Origin: Prevotella sp. UBA3837
Lineage (GTDB): Bacteria > Bacteroidota > Bacteroidia > Bacteroidales > Bacteroidaceae
Length of the DNA: 8,021 nt
Assembly (NCBI GenBank): GCA_002392835.1
Contig: DGHX01000028.1
Location: 1 to 8,021, forward strand
Direction of reading: 5' to 3'
Of this stretch, positions 1 through 5,646 are shown piece after piece. The notes beneath the pieces were generated by a model. It did no database searches and was not told the DNA's origin. It was given only the letters and a program-made list of their open reading frames with translations. Each line of letters starts with the position of its first letter. The first letter of the stretch is position 1. The position numbers and the translations under genes are program-made.

Positions 1-972
1 TCCATCGGCCGCGGCAACCTGTCGTTCTCTACCATCAACATCGTGCGCTTGGCGCTGCAGTGCCGCAAGGAAGTGCCTTGCGACGGAGCCATCAGCAACG
101 AGGTGAAGCAGCAGCGCACTGATCTCTTCTTCGCCAAGCTCGACCACATGCTCGAGGTGACGGCCAAGCAGCTCGACGACCGTTTCCAGTTCCAGAAGAC
201 GGCACTGGTGAAGCAGTTCCCGCTGCTGATGAAGAGCCTGTGGATAGGAGCCGACAAGCTGCGCCCCAACGAGACCGTGGAGAGCGTCATCAACCAGGGC
301 ACGCTGGGCATAGGCTTCATAGGACTGGCCGAGTGCCTGGTGGCACTCATAGGCGAGCACCACGGACAGAGCCAGGAGGCACAGGAGCTGGGCCTGAAGA
401 TAGTGACCTACATGCGCGACCGCGTGAACGAGTTCTCGGAGCGCTACCACCACAACTACTCGGTGCTGGCCACGCCTGCCGAGGGACTGGCCGGCCGCTT
501 CACCAAGCGCGACCGCAAGGACTTCGGGCGCATAGAGGGCGTCACCGACCGCGACTACTATACCAACTCGAACCACGTGCCCGTATATTATAAATGTAGC
601 GCACGCCACAAGGCCGAGGTGGAGGCACCCTACCACAACCTGACACGCGGCGGACACATCTTCTACGTAGAGATAGACGGCGACGCCACCCACAACCCGC
701 AGGTCATCATGAGCGTCGTAGACATGATGGACCGCCTGGACATGGGCTACGGCAGCGTGAACCACAACCGCAACCGCTGCATGGACTGCGGCTACGAGAA
801 CGCACAGCCCAACCTGAAGGTGTGCCCCCGCTGCGGCTCAACCAACATCGACCGCCTGCAGCGCATCACCGGATACCTCGTGGGAACCACCGACCGCTGG
901 AACAGCGGCAAGCTGGCCGAGCTGAACGACCGCGTGACGCACATCGACGACGGCAAGCAGCAGCTGTTCTGA
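1..972 (+). CDS. nrdD: Anaerobic ribonucleoside-triphosphate reductase (class III), C-terminal part
   Basis: Class III ribonucleotide reductase catalytic subunit; it reduces ribonucleoside triphosphates to dNTPs under anaerobiosis using a glycyl radical. The frame is open from the first base, so the gene starts upstream of the window; 323 codons are visible. The first residues, SIGRGNLSFSTINIVRL, match the conserved family stretch that follows the active-site cysteine loop, so the finger-loop cysteine should lie just outside the window. Near the C terminus are two CxxC pairs (Cys codons at 778, 787, 823, 832) forming the zinc site. They are followed by RITGYLVGTTDRW, where the Gly codon at 871-873 is the expected radical site (E. 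coli has RVCGYLG). Thr replaces the Cys that precedes this Gly in E. coli. The NrdG gene follows after 35 nt, so they are probably co-transcribed. Identification is by family motifs; the formate versus thioredoxin-type reductant subclass cannot be decided from this part. Confidence 0.96.
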   Translation, partial: SIGRGNLSFSTINIVRLALQCRKEVPCDGAISNEVKQQRTDLFFAKLDHMLEVTAKQLDDRFQFQKTALVKQFPLLMKSLWIGADKLRPNETVESVINQGTLGIGFIGLAECLVALIGEHHGQSQEAQELGLKIVTYMRDRVNEFSERYHHNYSVLATPAEGLAGRFTKRDRKDFGRIEGVTDRDYYTNSNHVPVYYKCSARHKAEVEAPYHNLTRGGHIFYVEIDGDATHNPQVIMSVVDMMDRLDMGYGSVNHNRNRCMDCGYENAQPNLKVCPRCGSTNIDRLQRITGYLVGTTDRWNSGKLAELNDRVTHIDDGKQQLF

Positions 973-979
973 TAACCTG

Positions 980-999
980 CCCCTCGCAAACGGGAGGGG
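980..999 (+). other. Small GC hairpin / purine-rich leader before nrdG
   Basis: In the 35-nt nrdD-nrdG gap, CCCCTC (980-985) can pair with GAGGGG (994-999) around an 8-nt loop. The 3' arm is also a GGGAGGGG purine run that ends 8 nt before the nrdG ATG, so it could act as a Shine-Dalgarno-like site hidden in a hairpin. Bacteroidota rely little on Shine-Dalgarno pairing, so a role in translation is only a guess. A similar G-rich word follows the PAP2-like gene at 7879-7890. Confidence 0.35.
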
Positions 1000-1007
1000 A
1001 ACCTGAC

Positions 1008-1517
1008 ATGATTTCAATACTTAACATCATAGAAGATACGATGGTGGACGGTCCGGGCTTCCGGACCTCCATTTACTGTGCCGGCTGCCGCCACCAGTGC
1101 CCGGGCTGCCACAACCCTCAGTCGTGGGACTTCGAGGGTGGCCACGCCGTGAGTACCGACGAGGTGATGCGCATCGTGGAGGCCGACGCCTACACCCACG
1201 GCGTGACCTTCACCGGCGGCGACCCCATGTATCAGCCCGAGGGCTTCACCGACCTGGCACGCGCCATACGCGAGCGCACGCCGAAGAAGGACATCTGGTG
1301 CTACACGGGCTTCCTGTACGAGCAGCTGCTGAACAACCCTCGGCAGCGCGCACTGCTGGAGCAAATCGATGTGCTCGTCGACGGACCCTTCGTGAAGTCG
1401 CAGCGCGACGAGACGCTGCTGTTCCGCGGCTCGCGCAACCAGCGCATCATCGACGTAAAGAAAACGCTTGCCACAGGCCGTGTGGTCCTGTGGCAAGCTG
1501 ATGTCGCCGTGAGCTGA
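1008..1517 (+). CDS. nrdG: Anaerobic ribonucleotide reductase-activating protein (radical SAM)
   Basis: Radical-SAM activase that cleaves S-adenosylmethionine with a [4Fe-4S] cluster to generate the glycyl radical on NrdD. The 169-aa product is near the usual size (about 155-175 aa). Cluster ligands are in CRHQCPGC (Cys27, Cys31, Cys34; CxxxCxxC). An extra Cys24 precedes them. The following NPQSWDF is the typical NrdG context. TFTGGDP (residues 67-73) is the SAM-contacting Gly-rich segment, and DVLVDGPF (121-128) and FRGSRNQRIIDV (139-150) are family signatures near the C terminus. The ATG at 1008 is chosen because homology starts at once (ISILNIIEDTMVDGPGFR); the upstream open frame overlaps nrdD and has no family character. 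The last residues after RVVLW are encoded by a long inverted repeat that looks like the terminator of the opposite gene. Confidence 0.96.
   Translation: MISILNIIEDTMVDGPGFRTSIYCAGCRHQCPGCHNPQSWDFEGGHAVSTDEVMRIVEADAYTHGVTFTGGDPMYQPEGFTDLARAIRERTPKKDIWCYTGFLYEQLLNNPRQRALLEQIDVLVDGPFVKSQRDETLLFRGSRNQRIIDVKKTLATGRVVLWQADVAVS
1457..1498 (-). terminator. Intrinsic terminator for the convergent esterase gene, inside nrdG
   Basis: A perfect 12-bp inverted repeat, GCTTGCCACAGG (1466-1477) and CCTGTGGCAAGC (1487-1498), encloses a 9-nt loop. On the minus strand the stem is followed directly by GTTTTCTTTA (1465 down to 1456), the usual shape of a Rho-independent terminator. On the plus strand no T-run follows. 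It therefore fits the end of the esterase transcript, 63 nt past that gene's stop codon, and lies wholly within the last codons of nrdG. Termination activity is inferred from structure only. Confidence 0.75.
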
Positions 1518-1525
1518 CGCTGTCC

Positions 1526-1545
1526 CGGCGCGCCATATCGCGCTG
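1526..1545. other. Short GC-rich hairpin between convergent nrdG and esterase genes
   Basis: CGGCGCG (1526-1532) and CGCGCTG (1539-1545) can form a 7-bp stem with one G-T pair and a CCATAT loop, just after the nrdG stop. No T-run follows on either strand, so it is at best a weak or factor-assisted end for the nrd transcript. It could simply be chance in GC-rich DNA. Confidence 0.3.
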
Positions 1546-1560
1546 TGGCCCTTCTGCCGC

Positions 1561-3552
1561 TCAGCGTACCACGTATTTCTTTCCGTTGCGTATGTACAGC
1601 CCCTTGGCGGGCTGGCGCATACGCATGCCCGAGAGCGAGTAGACGGCATCGTCGGCCACAGGGGCGGCTGTGGCGTGCGTGCTGATGGCGGTGGGGTTCA
1701 GCTCGTAGGGCTCGCGACCTATGCTGAGCAGCTGCAGCGTGGTACTGACGTTGTAGGGGCGCAGCAGCACCAGGTCGCCGTCCTGCTGCATCACCAGCGT
1801 GTGGCGGGTCTGCGTGGCCAGGTAGTTGGCCGGCTGCAGGTCCTCGTCGGTCAGGGGTGTCAGCGTGCCGTCGTCAGCCAGCAGCGCGCAGTTGGCCGAC
1901 ACGGCGTGCAGGCCCTGCAGCGACTTGAAGAGCAGCGTCACGCGGTCGCCTGCCTTCAGCCCTGTGATGGCGAAGTAGGTATTCTTCGAGCCCTTCATCA
2001 CCAGTCCGCTCTTGGCACTGAGTGTCAGCCCTGGCTGGATGGCCAGGCGGCCGTTCAGCGGGTGGCGGGTGTTCTGCAGGGTGATGTATCCGTCCTCTGT
2101 GATCAGCTCTACGTCCTCGCCGTTGATATGCTCCGTGATGGTGGAACCCGGCTTGCGCGTGAGGGTGCCACTGCCGTCGGCGGGGGCCCAGTCCTCGAAG
2201 GGATACTGCTCGGCGGCGGGCACGACGTAGGTCACGCCGCCGGTGGTCTCGCGCAGCTCCAGGTTGTACTGGCTGGCCAGCGTCATGTTCCAGTCCTTCA
2301 CCTTCTGCGGCGCCTCGTAGCTCTCGAGCACAGCCACGGCGCCACGCTCGCGGCAGTCGTTGACGAAGTAGTGTATGTACCAGCCGTAGCTACCCACCAT
2401 CTCCATGCGCCCCGTAGCCGACATCTTCAGGTTGCTCAGCTTGTCGTCAGTCTGCTGCAGGCATCCTAGCTCGCCGCCGCTCTGCGTGGCCGTGAGCTCC
2501 GAGCTGCCGAAGCGCATGACGACGGTGTCGCCCGGCTGCAGCGTGTTGTAGACCAGCGACCAGTCGCCCGAGCGGTAGCAGTCGCGGGCACTGGTGGCGG
2601 TGCTGCCGCCAACGGTGAAGGTGTAGGGCTGGCCCTCGGTGCGCTCAATGCTGAGCGTGGGGGGCGTGGTGTCGAGCAGATAGGGGTGCAGCGGGTTCTC
2701 GGGGTCGGCAGCGATGGCCAGGGCTGCGCCGTAGGCACACTCCCAGGCGCCGTGCAGGCCGGGGTGCAGGGTGTTGTCGGCATTGAAGTACTGGTAGGTC
2801 TTCCATTCGCCGAAGGTGGTGTAGCGCTGGGCCACGTAGTACTCCTGGTCAATGTAGCTCACGCCCTTCTCCTGGGCGATGGCTTTGCCCCACGAGCGGT
2901 AGTTGCTCTCCATGTTGCACTTGCCGTTGCTGAAGCCGTACCGGGGCGTGCGCGAGCAGAGGATGGGCGTGGCGCCCTTGGCGAGCGTCTCGTCGATGTA
3001 GAAGCGCAGGTACTGGCCGAAGGTGTAGACGGTCTCTGTCTGGCCGTTGCTGTTGGTCACGGTCTTCGTCTCGGTGGCCGAGGTGCCGCTGATGCTCGAC
3101 TTGCCTCCGGCATAGTTCGAGCCGCCGTCGTTGTGGCCGAAGCTGATGACGACGTAGTCGCCGGGCTGCAGCGCGTTCTTCACGTCCTGCCACAACTGGC
3201 TGGTGTAGTAGGTGCGCGACGACGTGCCGCCCATGCCGTGGTTCTCGCACACCAGCTCGTCGGCGTCGAACCACTCCTGTGCAAACAGTCCCCAGCCCCA
3301 CTGGCCGGAGTTAGAGCCGTCGCCCTTCGAGCCGTTGCGCATGGTGCTGTCGCCAATGTAGAACACCACGGGCTTGCCCTTCTTGCGCAGCTTGCCCGAC
3401 GGGCTGGGAATGGCGAAGCGCTGGCTGCGCACGCTGGCCAGCGTGGTGATGTCCTTGAACACGTTCTCGCTCACGATGCGCTGCCCCAGGGCAGGACAGG
3501 CCGATGCCAGCAGCGCAGCAGCCAAGAATAATGGTTTGATGTCTTTCCTCAT
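1561..3552 (-). CDS. Secreted SGNH-hydrolase carbohydrate esterase (CE12 / rhamnogalacturonan acetylesterase-like) with degenerate second SGNH half
   Basis: Probable exported esterase that removes acetyl groups from pectin-type or related glycans; the 663-aa protein is much longer than a single SGNH domain. Residues 1-23 are a signal peptide, with likely cleavage after ALG; Cys19 gives a weak alternative lipoprotein reading. Domain 1 (about 60-285) has the SGNH blocks: VVFYIGDSTM with Ser69 as nucleophile, ENHGMGG (103-109), SFGHND (137-142), and DNTLH with Asp259 and His263 completing the triad. Residues about 325-445 align with 115-240 but have lost catalytic residues (GSSE at 349-352 where domain 1 has GHND). 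Residues about 460-615 look like an all-beta accessory region. The end, YSLSGMRMRQPAKGLYIRNG, is the Prevotella/Bacteroidota C-terminal sorting-type tail (type IX secretion-like). No polysaccharide-utilisation genes adjoin it. Exact substrate is not shown; the SGNH esterase class is well supported. Confidence 0.87.
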   Translation of the reverse strand: MRKDIKPLFLAAALLASACPALGQRIVSENVFKDITTLASVRSQRFAIPSPSGKLRKKGKPVVFYIGDSTMRNGSKGDGSNSGQWGWGLFAQEWFDADELVCENHGMGGTSSRTYYTSQLWQDVKNALQPGDYVVISFGHNDGGSNYAGGKSSISGTSATETKTVTNSNGQTETVYTFGQYLRFYIDETLAKGATPILCSRTPRYGFSNGKCNMESNYRSWGKAIAQEKGVSYIDQEYYVAQRYTTFGEWKTYQYFNADNTLHPGLHGAWECAYGAALAIAADPENPLHPYLLDTTPPTLSIERTEGQPYTFTVGGSTATSARDCYRSGDWSLVYNTLQPGDTVVMRFGSSELTATQSGGELGCLQQTDDKLSNLKMSATGRMEMVGSYGWYIHYFVNDCRERGAVAVLESYEAPQKVKDWNMTLASQYNLELRETTGGVTYVVPAAEQYPFEDWAPADGSGTLTRKPGSTITEHINGEDVELITEDGYITLQNTRHPLNGRLAIQPGLTLSAKSGLVMKGSKNTYFAITGLKAGDRVTLLFKSLQGLHAVSANCALLADDGTLTPLTDEDLQPANYLATQTRHTLVMQQDGDLVLLRPYNVSTTLQLLSIGREPYELNPTAISTHATAAPVADDAVYSLSGMRMRQPAKGLYIRNGKKYVVR

Positions 3553-3588
3553 GATATGTCAGAAATAAAGTTAGTTACTATGTTGGTG

Positions 3589-3596
3589 CAAAGGTA
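3589..3596 (-). promoter_or_regulatory. Bacteroidota-type -7 box for the esterase gene
   Basis: Reading the minus strand, TACCTTTG matches TAnnTTTG and lies 36 nt before the ATG at 3552, giving a short leader. I see no convincing TTTG -33 element at the expected distance upstream, so the call rests on the -7 box and its position. Confidence 0.5.
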
Positions 3597-3688
3597 TACA
3601 TTTTTTCTGGGAAGCAGGCCATAGTTTCAGGGCAAACAGCATACCCTTTCTCGTCATAATGGCTGTATACGACGGGAAGCGGGGCCAT
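3594..3688 (+). repeat. Imperfect direct repeat in the esterase-dus spacer
   Basis: The 135-bp spacer contains two similar blocks: GTATAC (3594-3599) then GGGAAGCAGGCCAT (3609-3622), and GTATAC (3665-3670) then GGGAAGCGGGGCCAT (3674-3688). The gap between the two parts is 9 and 3 nt respectively. An imperfect stem (CGTCATA at 3652-3658 with TATACGACG ending at 3674/3675) overlaps the second block. The first block overlaps the predicted esterase promoter, so it could be a paired operator, but it may equally be a decayed duplication. Confidence 0.35.
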
Positions 3689-4668
3689 CAGCCGAGCTGC
3701 CGGCGCGTCTGTTCAAGTATGTCGGTGAGCTCGCTCACGGTGGTGGCGCGCAGCATGGCGATGCGGGTGGGGCGGAAGTTGGGAATGCCCTTGAAGATGG
3801 GCGTGGCGGCCAGGTGCCGGCGGGTGTGGATGATGGCGCGCAGCTCGGCTGACAGCTGCTTCTTCTCCTGCGGCTCGGCGCTGAGACGCTCCAGATTGAT
3901 GTGCAGCAGCTCCAACAGCACGTCGAGCTTCTCGTCGAACGTCAGCTCACGGCGGCTGAAGATCCACGGGCAGCCGAAGGTGGCACGCCCTATCATCACG
4001 CCGTCGACGCCATACTGGCAGAAGCGGGCGTCGGCATCGTCGATGGAGGTGACGTCACCATTGCCTATGATGGGAATGTGTATGCGGGGGTTGCGCTTCA
4101 CCTCGCCAATGAGGGTCCAGTCGGCCTGGCCGGTGTACATCTGTGCGCGGGTGCGCCCATGGATGGTCAGCGCCTGTATGCCGCAGTCCTGCAGCTGCTC
4201 GGCCAGCGTGGTGATGATGAGCTGGTCGCTGTTCCACCCCAGTCGCGTCTTCACCGTCACCGGCAGCCGCACGGCCTGCACCACCTGGCGGGTGATGTCG
4301 AGCATCTTCGGAATGTTCTGCAGCATGCCGGCACCGGCCCCCTTGCCGGCCACCTTCTTCACCGGGCAGCCGAAGTTCAGGTCGATGACGTCGGGGCCGG
4401 CCGCCTCGACGATGCGGGCCGCCTCGACCATGGCGTCGGTATCGCGGCCGTAGATTTGTATGCCCACGGGGCGCTCCTCGTCGCTGATGGTGAGCTTCTG
4501 CACCGTAGACTTCACATCGCGCACCAGTGCCTCGGCCGACACAAACTCAGTATACACCATGGCAGCGCCGAAGCGCTTGCACAGCAGGCGGAAGCCGATG
4601 TCGGTGACATCCTCCATAGGGGCTAAGAACAGCGGGCGCTCGCCCAGGTCGACAGTACCTATCTTCAT
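3688..4668 (-). CDS. dusB: tRNA-dihydrouridine synthase, DusB-like
   Basis: FMN- and NADPH-dependent enzyme that reduces specific uridines of tRNA to dihydrouridine in the cytoplasm. The 326-aa protein has full family length. LFLAPMEDVTD (13-23) is the FMN-binding start of the TIM barrel. NFGCPVKKV (98-106) carries the catalytic Cys101. Lys140, IHGRTR (169-174), GNGDV (202-206) and MIGRATFGCPW (225-235) are the further FMN and RNA contact motifs. Residues about 245-326 form the helical C-terminal tRNA-binding domain. The ATG at 4666-4668 gives the normal N terminus. The paralogue assignment (DusB type) rests on overall sequence character; which uridine is modified cannot be told. It is transcribed away from the 218-aa gene through a shared AT-rich spacer. 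Confidence 0.95.
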   Translation of the reverse strand: MKIGTVDLGERPLFLAPMEDVTDIGFRLLCKRFGAAMVYTEFVSAEALVRDVKSTVQKLTISDEERPVGIQIYGRDTDAMVEAARIVEAAGPDVIDLNFGCPVKKVAGKGAGAGMLQNIPKMLDITRQVVQAVRLPVTVKTRLGWNSDQLIITTLAEQLQDCGIQALTIHGRTRAQMYTGQADWTLIGEVKRNPRIHIPIIGNGDVTSIDDADARFCQYGVDGVMIGRATFGCPWIFSRRELTFDEKLDVLLELLHINLERLSAEPQEKKQLSAELRAIIHTRRHLAATPIFKGIPNFRPTRIAMLRATTVSELTDILEQTRRQLG

Positions 4669-4722
4669 CGCAGTCTATTATTAATAATGTGCACGAAAAG
4701 CCATGCACAACGAAAATCTGTG

Positions 4723-4730
4723 CAAAAGTA
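4723..4730 (-). promoter_or_regulatory. Bacteroidota-type -7 box for dus
   Basis: The minus strand reads TACTTTTG here, matching TAnnTTTG, 54 nt before the dus ATG. A clear -33 element is not visible on that strand. The spacer 4669-4821 is sharply AT-rich relative to the flanking genes, as expected for a promoter region. Confidence 0.5.
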
Positions 4731-4740
4731 CAAAAAAAAG

Positions 4741-4771
4741 TTGGGAGTTTCCCTTTTTTTCCGTAATTTTG
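4741..4771 (+). promoter_or_regulatory. Bacteroidota-type -33/-7 promoter for the 218-aa gene (and possibly rpoN)
   Basis: TAATTTTG at 4764-4771 is a full match to the TAnnTTTG -7 consensus. TTG at 4741-4743 lies 20 nt upstream of it, the usual -33 to -7 spacing in this phylum. The predicted transcript would start near 4777, leaving a leader of about 45 nt before the ATG at 4822. Its -7 box lies 33 bp from the dus -7 box on the other strand. Confidence 0.65.
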
Positions 4772-4821
4772 CACAAAATTAGAGGCAAGCATAAAGCAAA
4801 CCCCCAAATACCCTGAGCAAG

Positions 4822-5478
4822 ATGACGAGAAACAGTGTTTGGCACGATGACAACTGGCTGCTGCTGATGCAGGCCTATCTGGAGGAGCCTGTGGGCGTGA
4901 AGCCCCTGTACAGCCGCACGATGGTGAACCTGAGTCTGGAACTGCACATTCCCCCGCAGTCGCTGCAGAACCGCATGAAGCAGATAGCCCGGCTTAGCAC
5001 GCCGCGCATAGAGCGCATCTGGCGCACCTACTCAGCCGACCCTAAGCGGCTGGCTCGGGCCGTGCGGCTGCTGCGCGAGATGAAGGGCTTCGGCGATGCC
5101 GATGCCTTCTACGACGGTGTGGAGTTGCAGGAGACCTTCGAGCGCGACTTCCGTCCGCTGCCCGCCGACGAGCGCTTCACGCCCGTCATGCTCTGCCTTA
5201 TACTCGACATCTACTTCCAGCTCACGCCCAGCACCATGACACCAAAGACGCCCGAGGTGGCCGAGCTGGCACGCCTCATACGCCGGAAACCGTCCGAGGT
5301 GACTGAAGTGCTCGAGGTGTACCAGATTTGCGACCCCTACTTAGAGCGCAGCGACGTGACGCTGTCGCCACTGCTGCTGCCCTGCCAGCAAATGTGGCAG
5401 CGCATGAGCGACAAGGAGCCGCAGGACATACACGCCCTGGCCGAGGAGCTGAAGGAATACTACAGGAGTGATAAGTGA
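4822..5478 (+). CDS. Conserved Bacteroidota protein of unknown function with duplicated HTH-like repeat
   Basis: I recognise the general family (proteins of about 220 aa in Bacteroides and Prevotella starting near a 'W...D..W.LLM..YL..PVGVKPLYSR' pattern) but know no function. The 218-aa product has no signal peptide or membrane segment and should be cytoplasmic. Residues 15-65 and 127-176 align almost without gaps (LMQAYLEE... to STPRIER against ILDIYFQL... to CDPYLER). Each half has a helix-turn-helix-like core (NLSLELHIPPQSLQNRMK and ELARLIRRKPSEVTEVLE). Between them is a basic helical linker (about 66-90) and an acidic stretch. A nucleic-acid-binding or regulatory role is inferred only from these cores. 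The ATG at 4822 follows a good promoter. rpoN lies 162 nt downstream on the same strand, so co-transcription is possible. Confidence 0.88.
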   Translation: MTRNSVWHDDNWLLLMQAYLEEPVGVKPLYSRTMVNLSLELHIPPQSLQNRMKQIARLSTPRIERIWRTYSADPKRLARAVRLLREMKGFGDADAFYDGVELQETFERDFRPLPADERFTPVMLCLILDIYFQLTPSTMTPKTPEVAELARLIRRKPSEVTEVLEVYQICDPYLERSDVTLSPLLLPCQQMWQRMSDKEPQDIHALAEELKEYYRSDK

Positions 5479-5494
5479 AGAGTGAAGAGTGAAG
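5474..5494 (+). repeat. Heptad array 1: three copies of AGTGAAG
   Basis: Three perfect tandem AGTGAAG units (5474-5480, 5481-5487, 5488-5494). The TGA in the first unit (5476-5478) is the stop codon of the 218-aa gene. Because the period is 7, the TGAs at 5476, 5483 and 5490 fall in all three forward frames. Confidence 0.9.
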
Positions 5495-5495
5495 A

Positions 5496-5577
5496 ATTTG
5501 CTGCCGCAAAAAAACTGCGCTCGACCAATGAACGCTTGCTAACGAAAGGGCGCAAGAACCCCTGATTTGCTGCCGCA
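5496..5577 (+). repeat. Spacer element bounded by 13-bp direct repeats
   Basis: ATTTGCTGCCGCA occurs at 5496-5508 and again at 5565-5577, with 56 bp between. The inner part contains further short complementary words (TGCGC at 5516-5520 with GCGCA at 5550-5554; CTTGC at 5535-5539 with GCAAG at 5552-5556) and could fold. The repeat contains TTGCTGCCGCAA-like hairpin symmetry in its first copy. No coding frame is convincing here. It may be a copy, or a dimer, of a dispersed intergenic repeat; this is inference. Confidence 0.7.
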
Positions 5578-5646
5578 TGAACTAATCATAATTACTAATT
5601 ACTCATTACTAATTACTCATTACTAATTAAGCATTAAGCATTGAAC
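5577..5646 (+). repeat. Heptad array 2: ATTAnnn units running into the rpoN start
   Basis: From 5591 the sequence reads as ATTACTA, ATTACTC, ATTACTA, ATTACTC, ATTACTA, ATTAAGC, ATTAAGC, ATTGAAC in strict 7-bp register to 5646. Two looser units (ATGAACT, AATCATA) precede it from 5577. The last unit contains the rpoN TTG start (5641-5643). TAAs at 5596, 5610 and 5624 occupy three different frames; another TAA at 5635 is in frame just before the start. As AT-rich leader DNA it may also affect ribosome access. Confidence 0.88.

Noticed and set aside
1675..2469. 264-codon plus-strand open frame opposite the esterase
   Set aside because: Antisense to a well-supported SGNH gene; low-complexity V/L/Q/R-rich translation with no family motifs, as expected from GC-rich codon bias on the other strand.
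2686..3531. 281-codon plus-strand open frame opposite the esterase N-terminal half
   Set aside because: Ala/Val/Leu-rich shadow with no motifs; the minus strand has signal peptide and SGNH blocks.
3901..4626. 241-codon plus-strand open frame opposite dus
   Set aside because: Covers conserved Dus motifs on the minus strand and shows no recognisable domain itself.
4843..4862. Possible sigma-54 (-24/-12) promoter beginning TGGCACG
   Set aside because: Lies inside the 218-aa coding region and lacks the TTGC half at the required spacing.
5493..5500. -7 promoter box for rpoN (AGAATTTG)
   Set aside because: The TA of TAnnTTTG is missing here and in the second repeat copy (5562-5569), and no -33 element is placed correctly.
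5276..5578. 100-codon minus-strand open frame across the end of the 218-aa gene and the spacer
   Set aside because: Built largely from repeat and antisense sequence; no family resemblance.
5474..5646. CRISPR array
   Set aside because: Units are 7 bp and contiguous, with no unique spacers and no cas genes; tandem short repeats instead.
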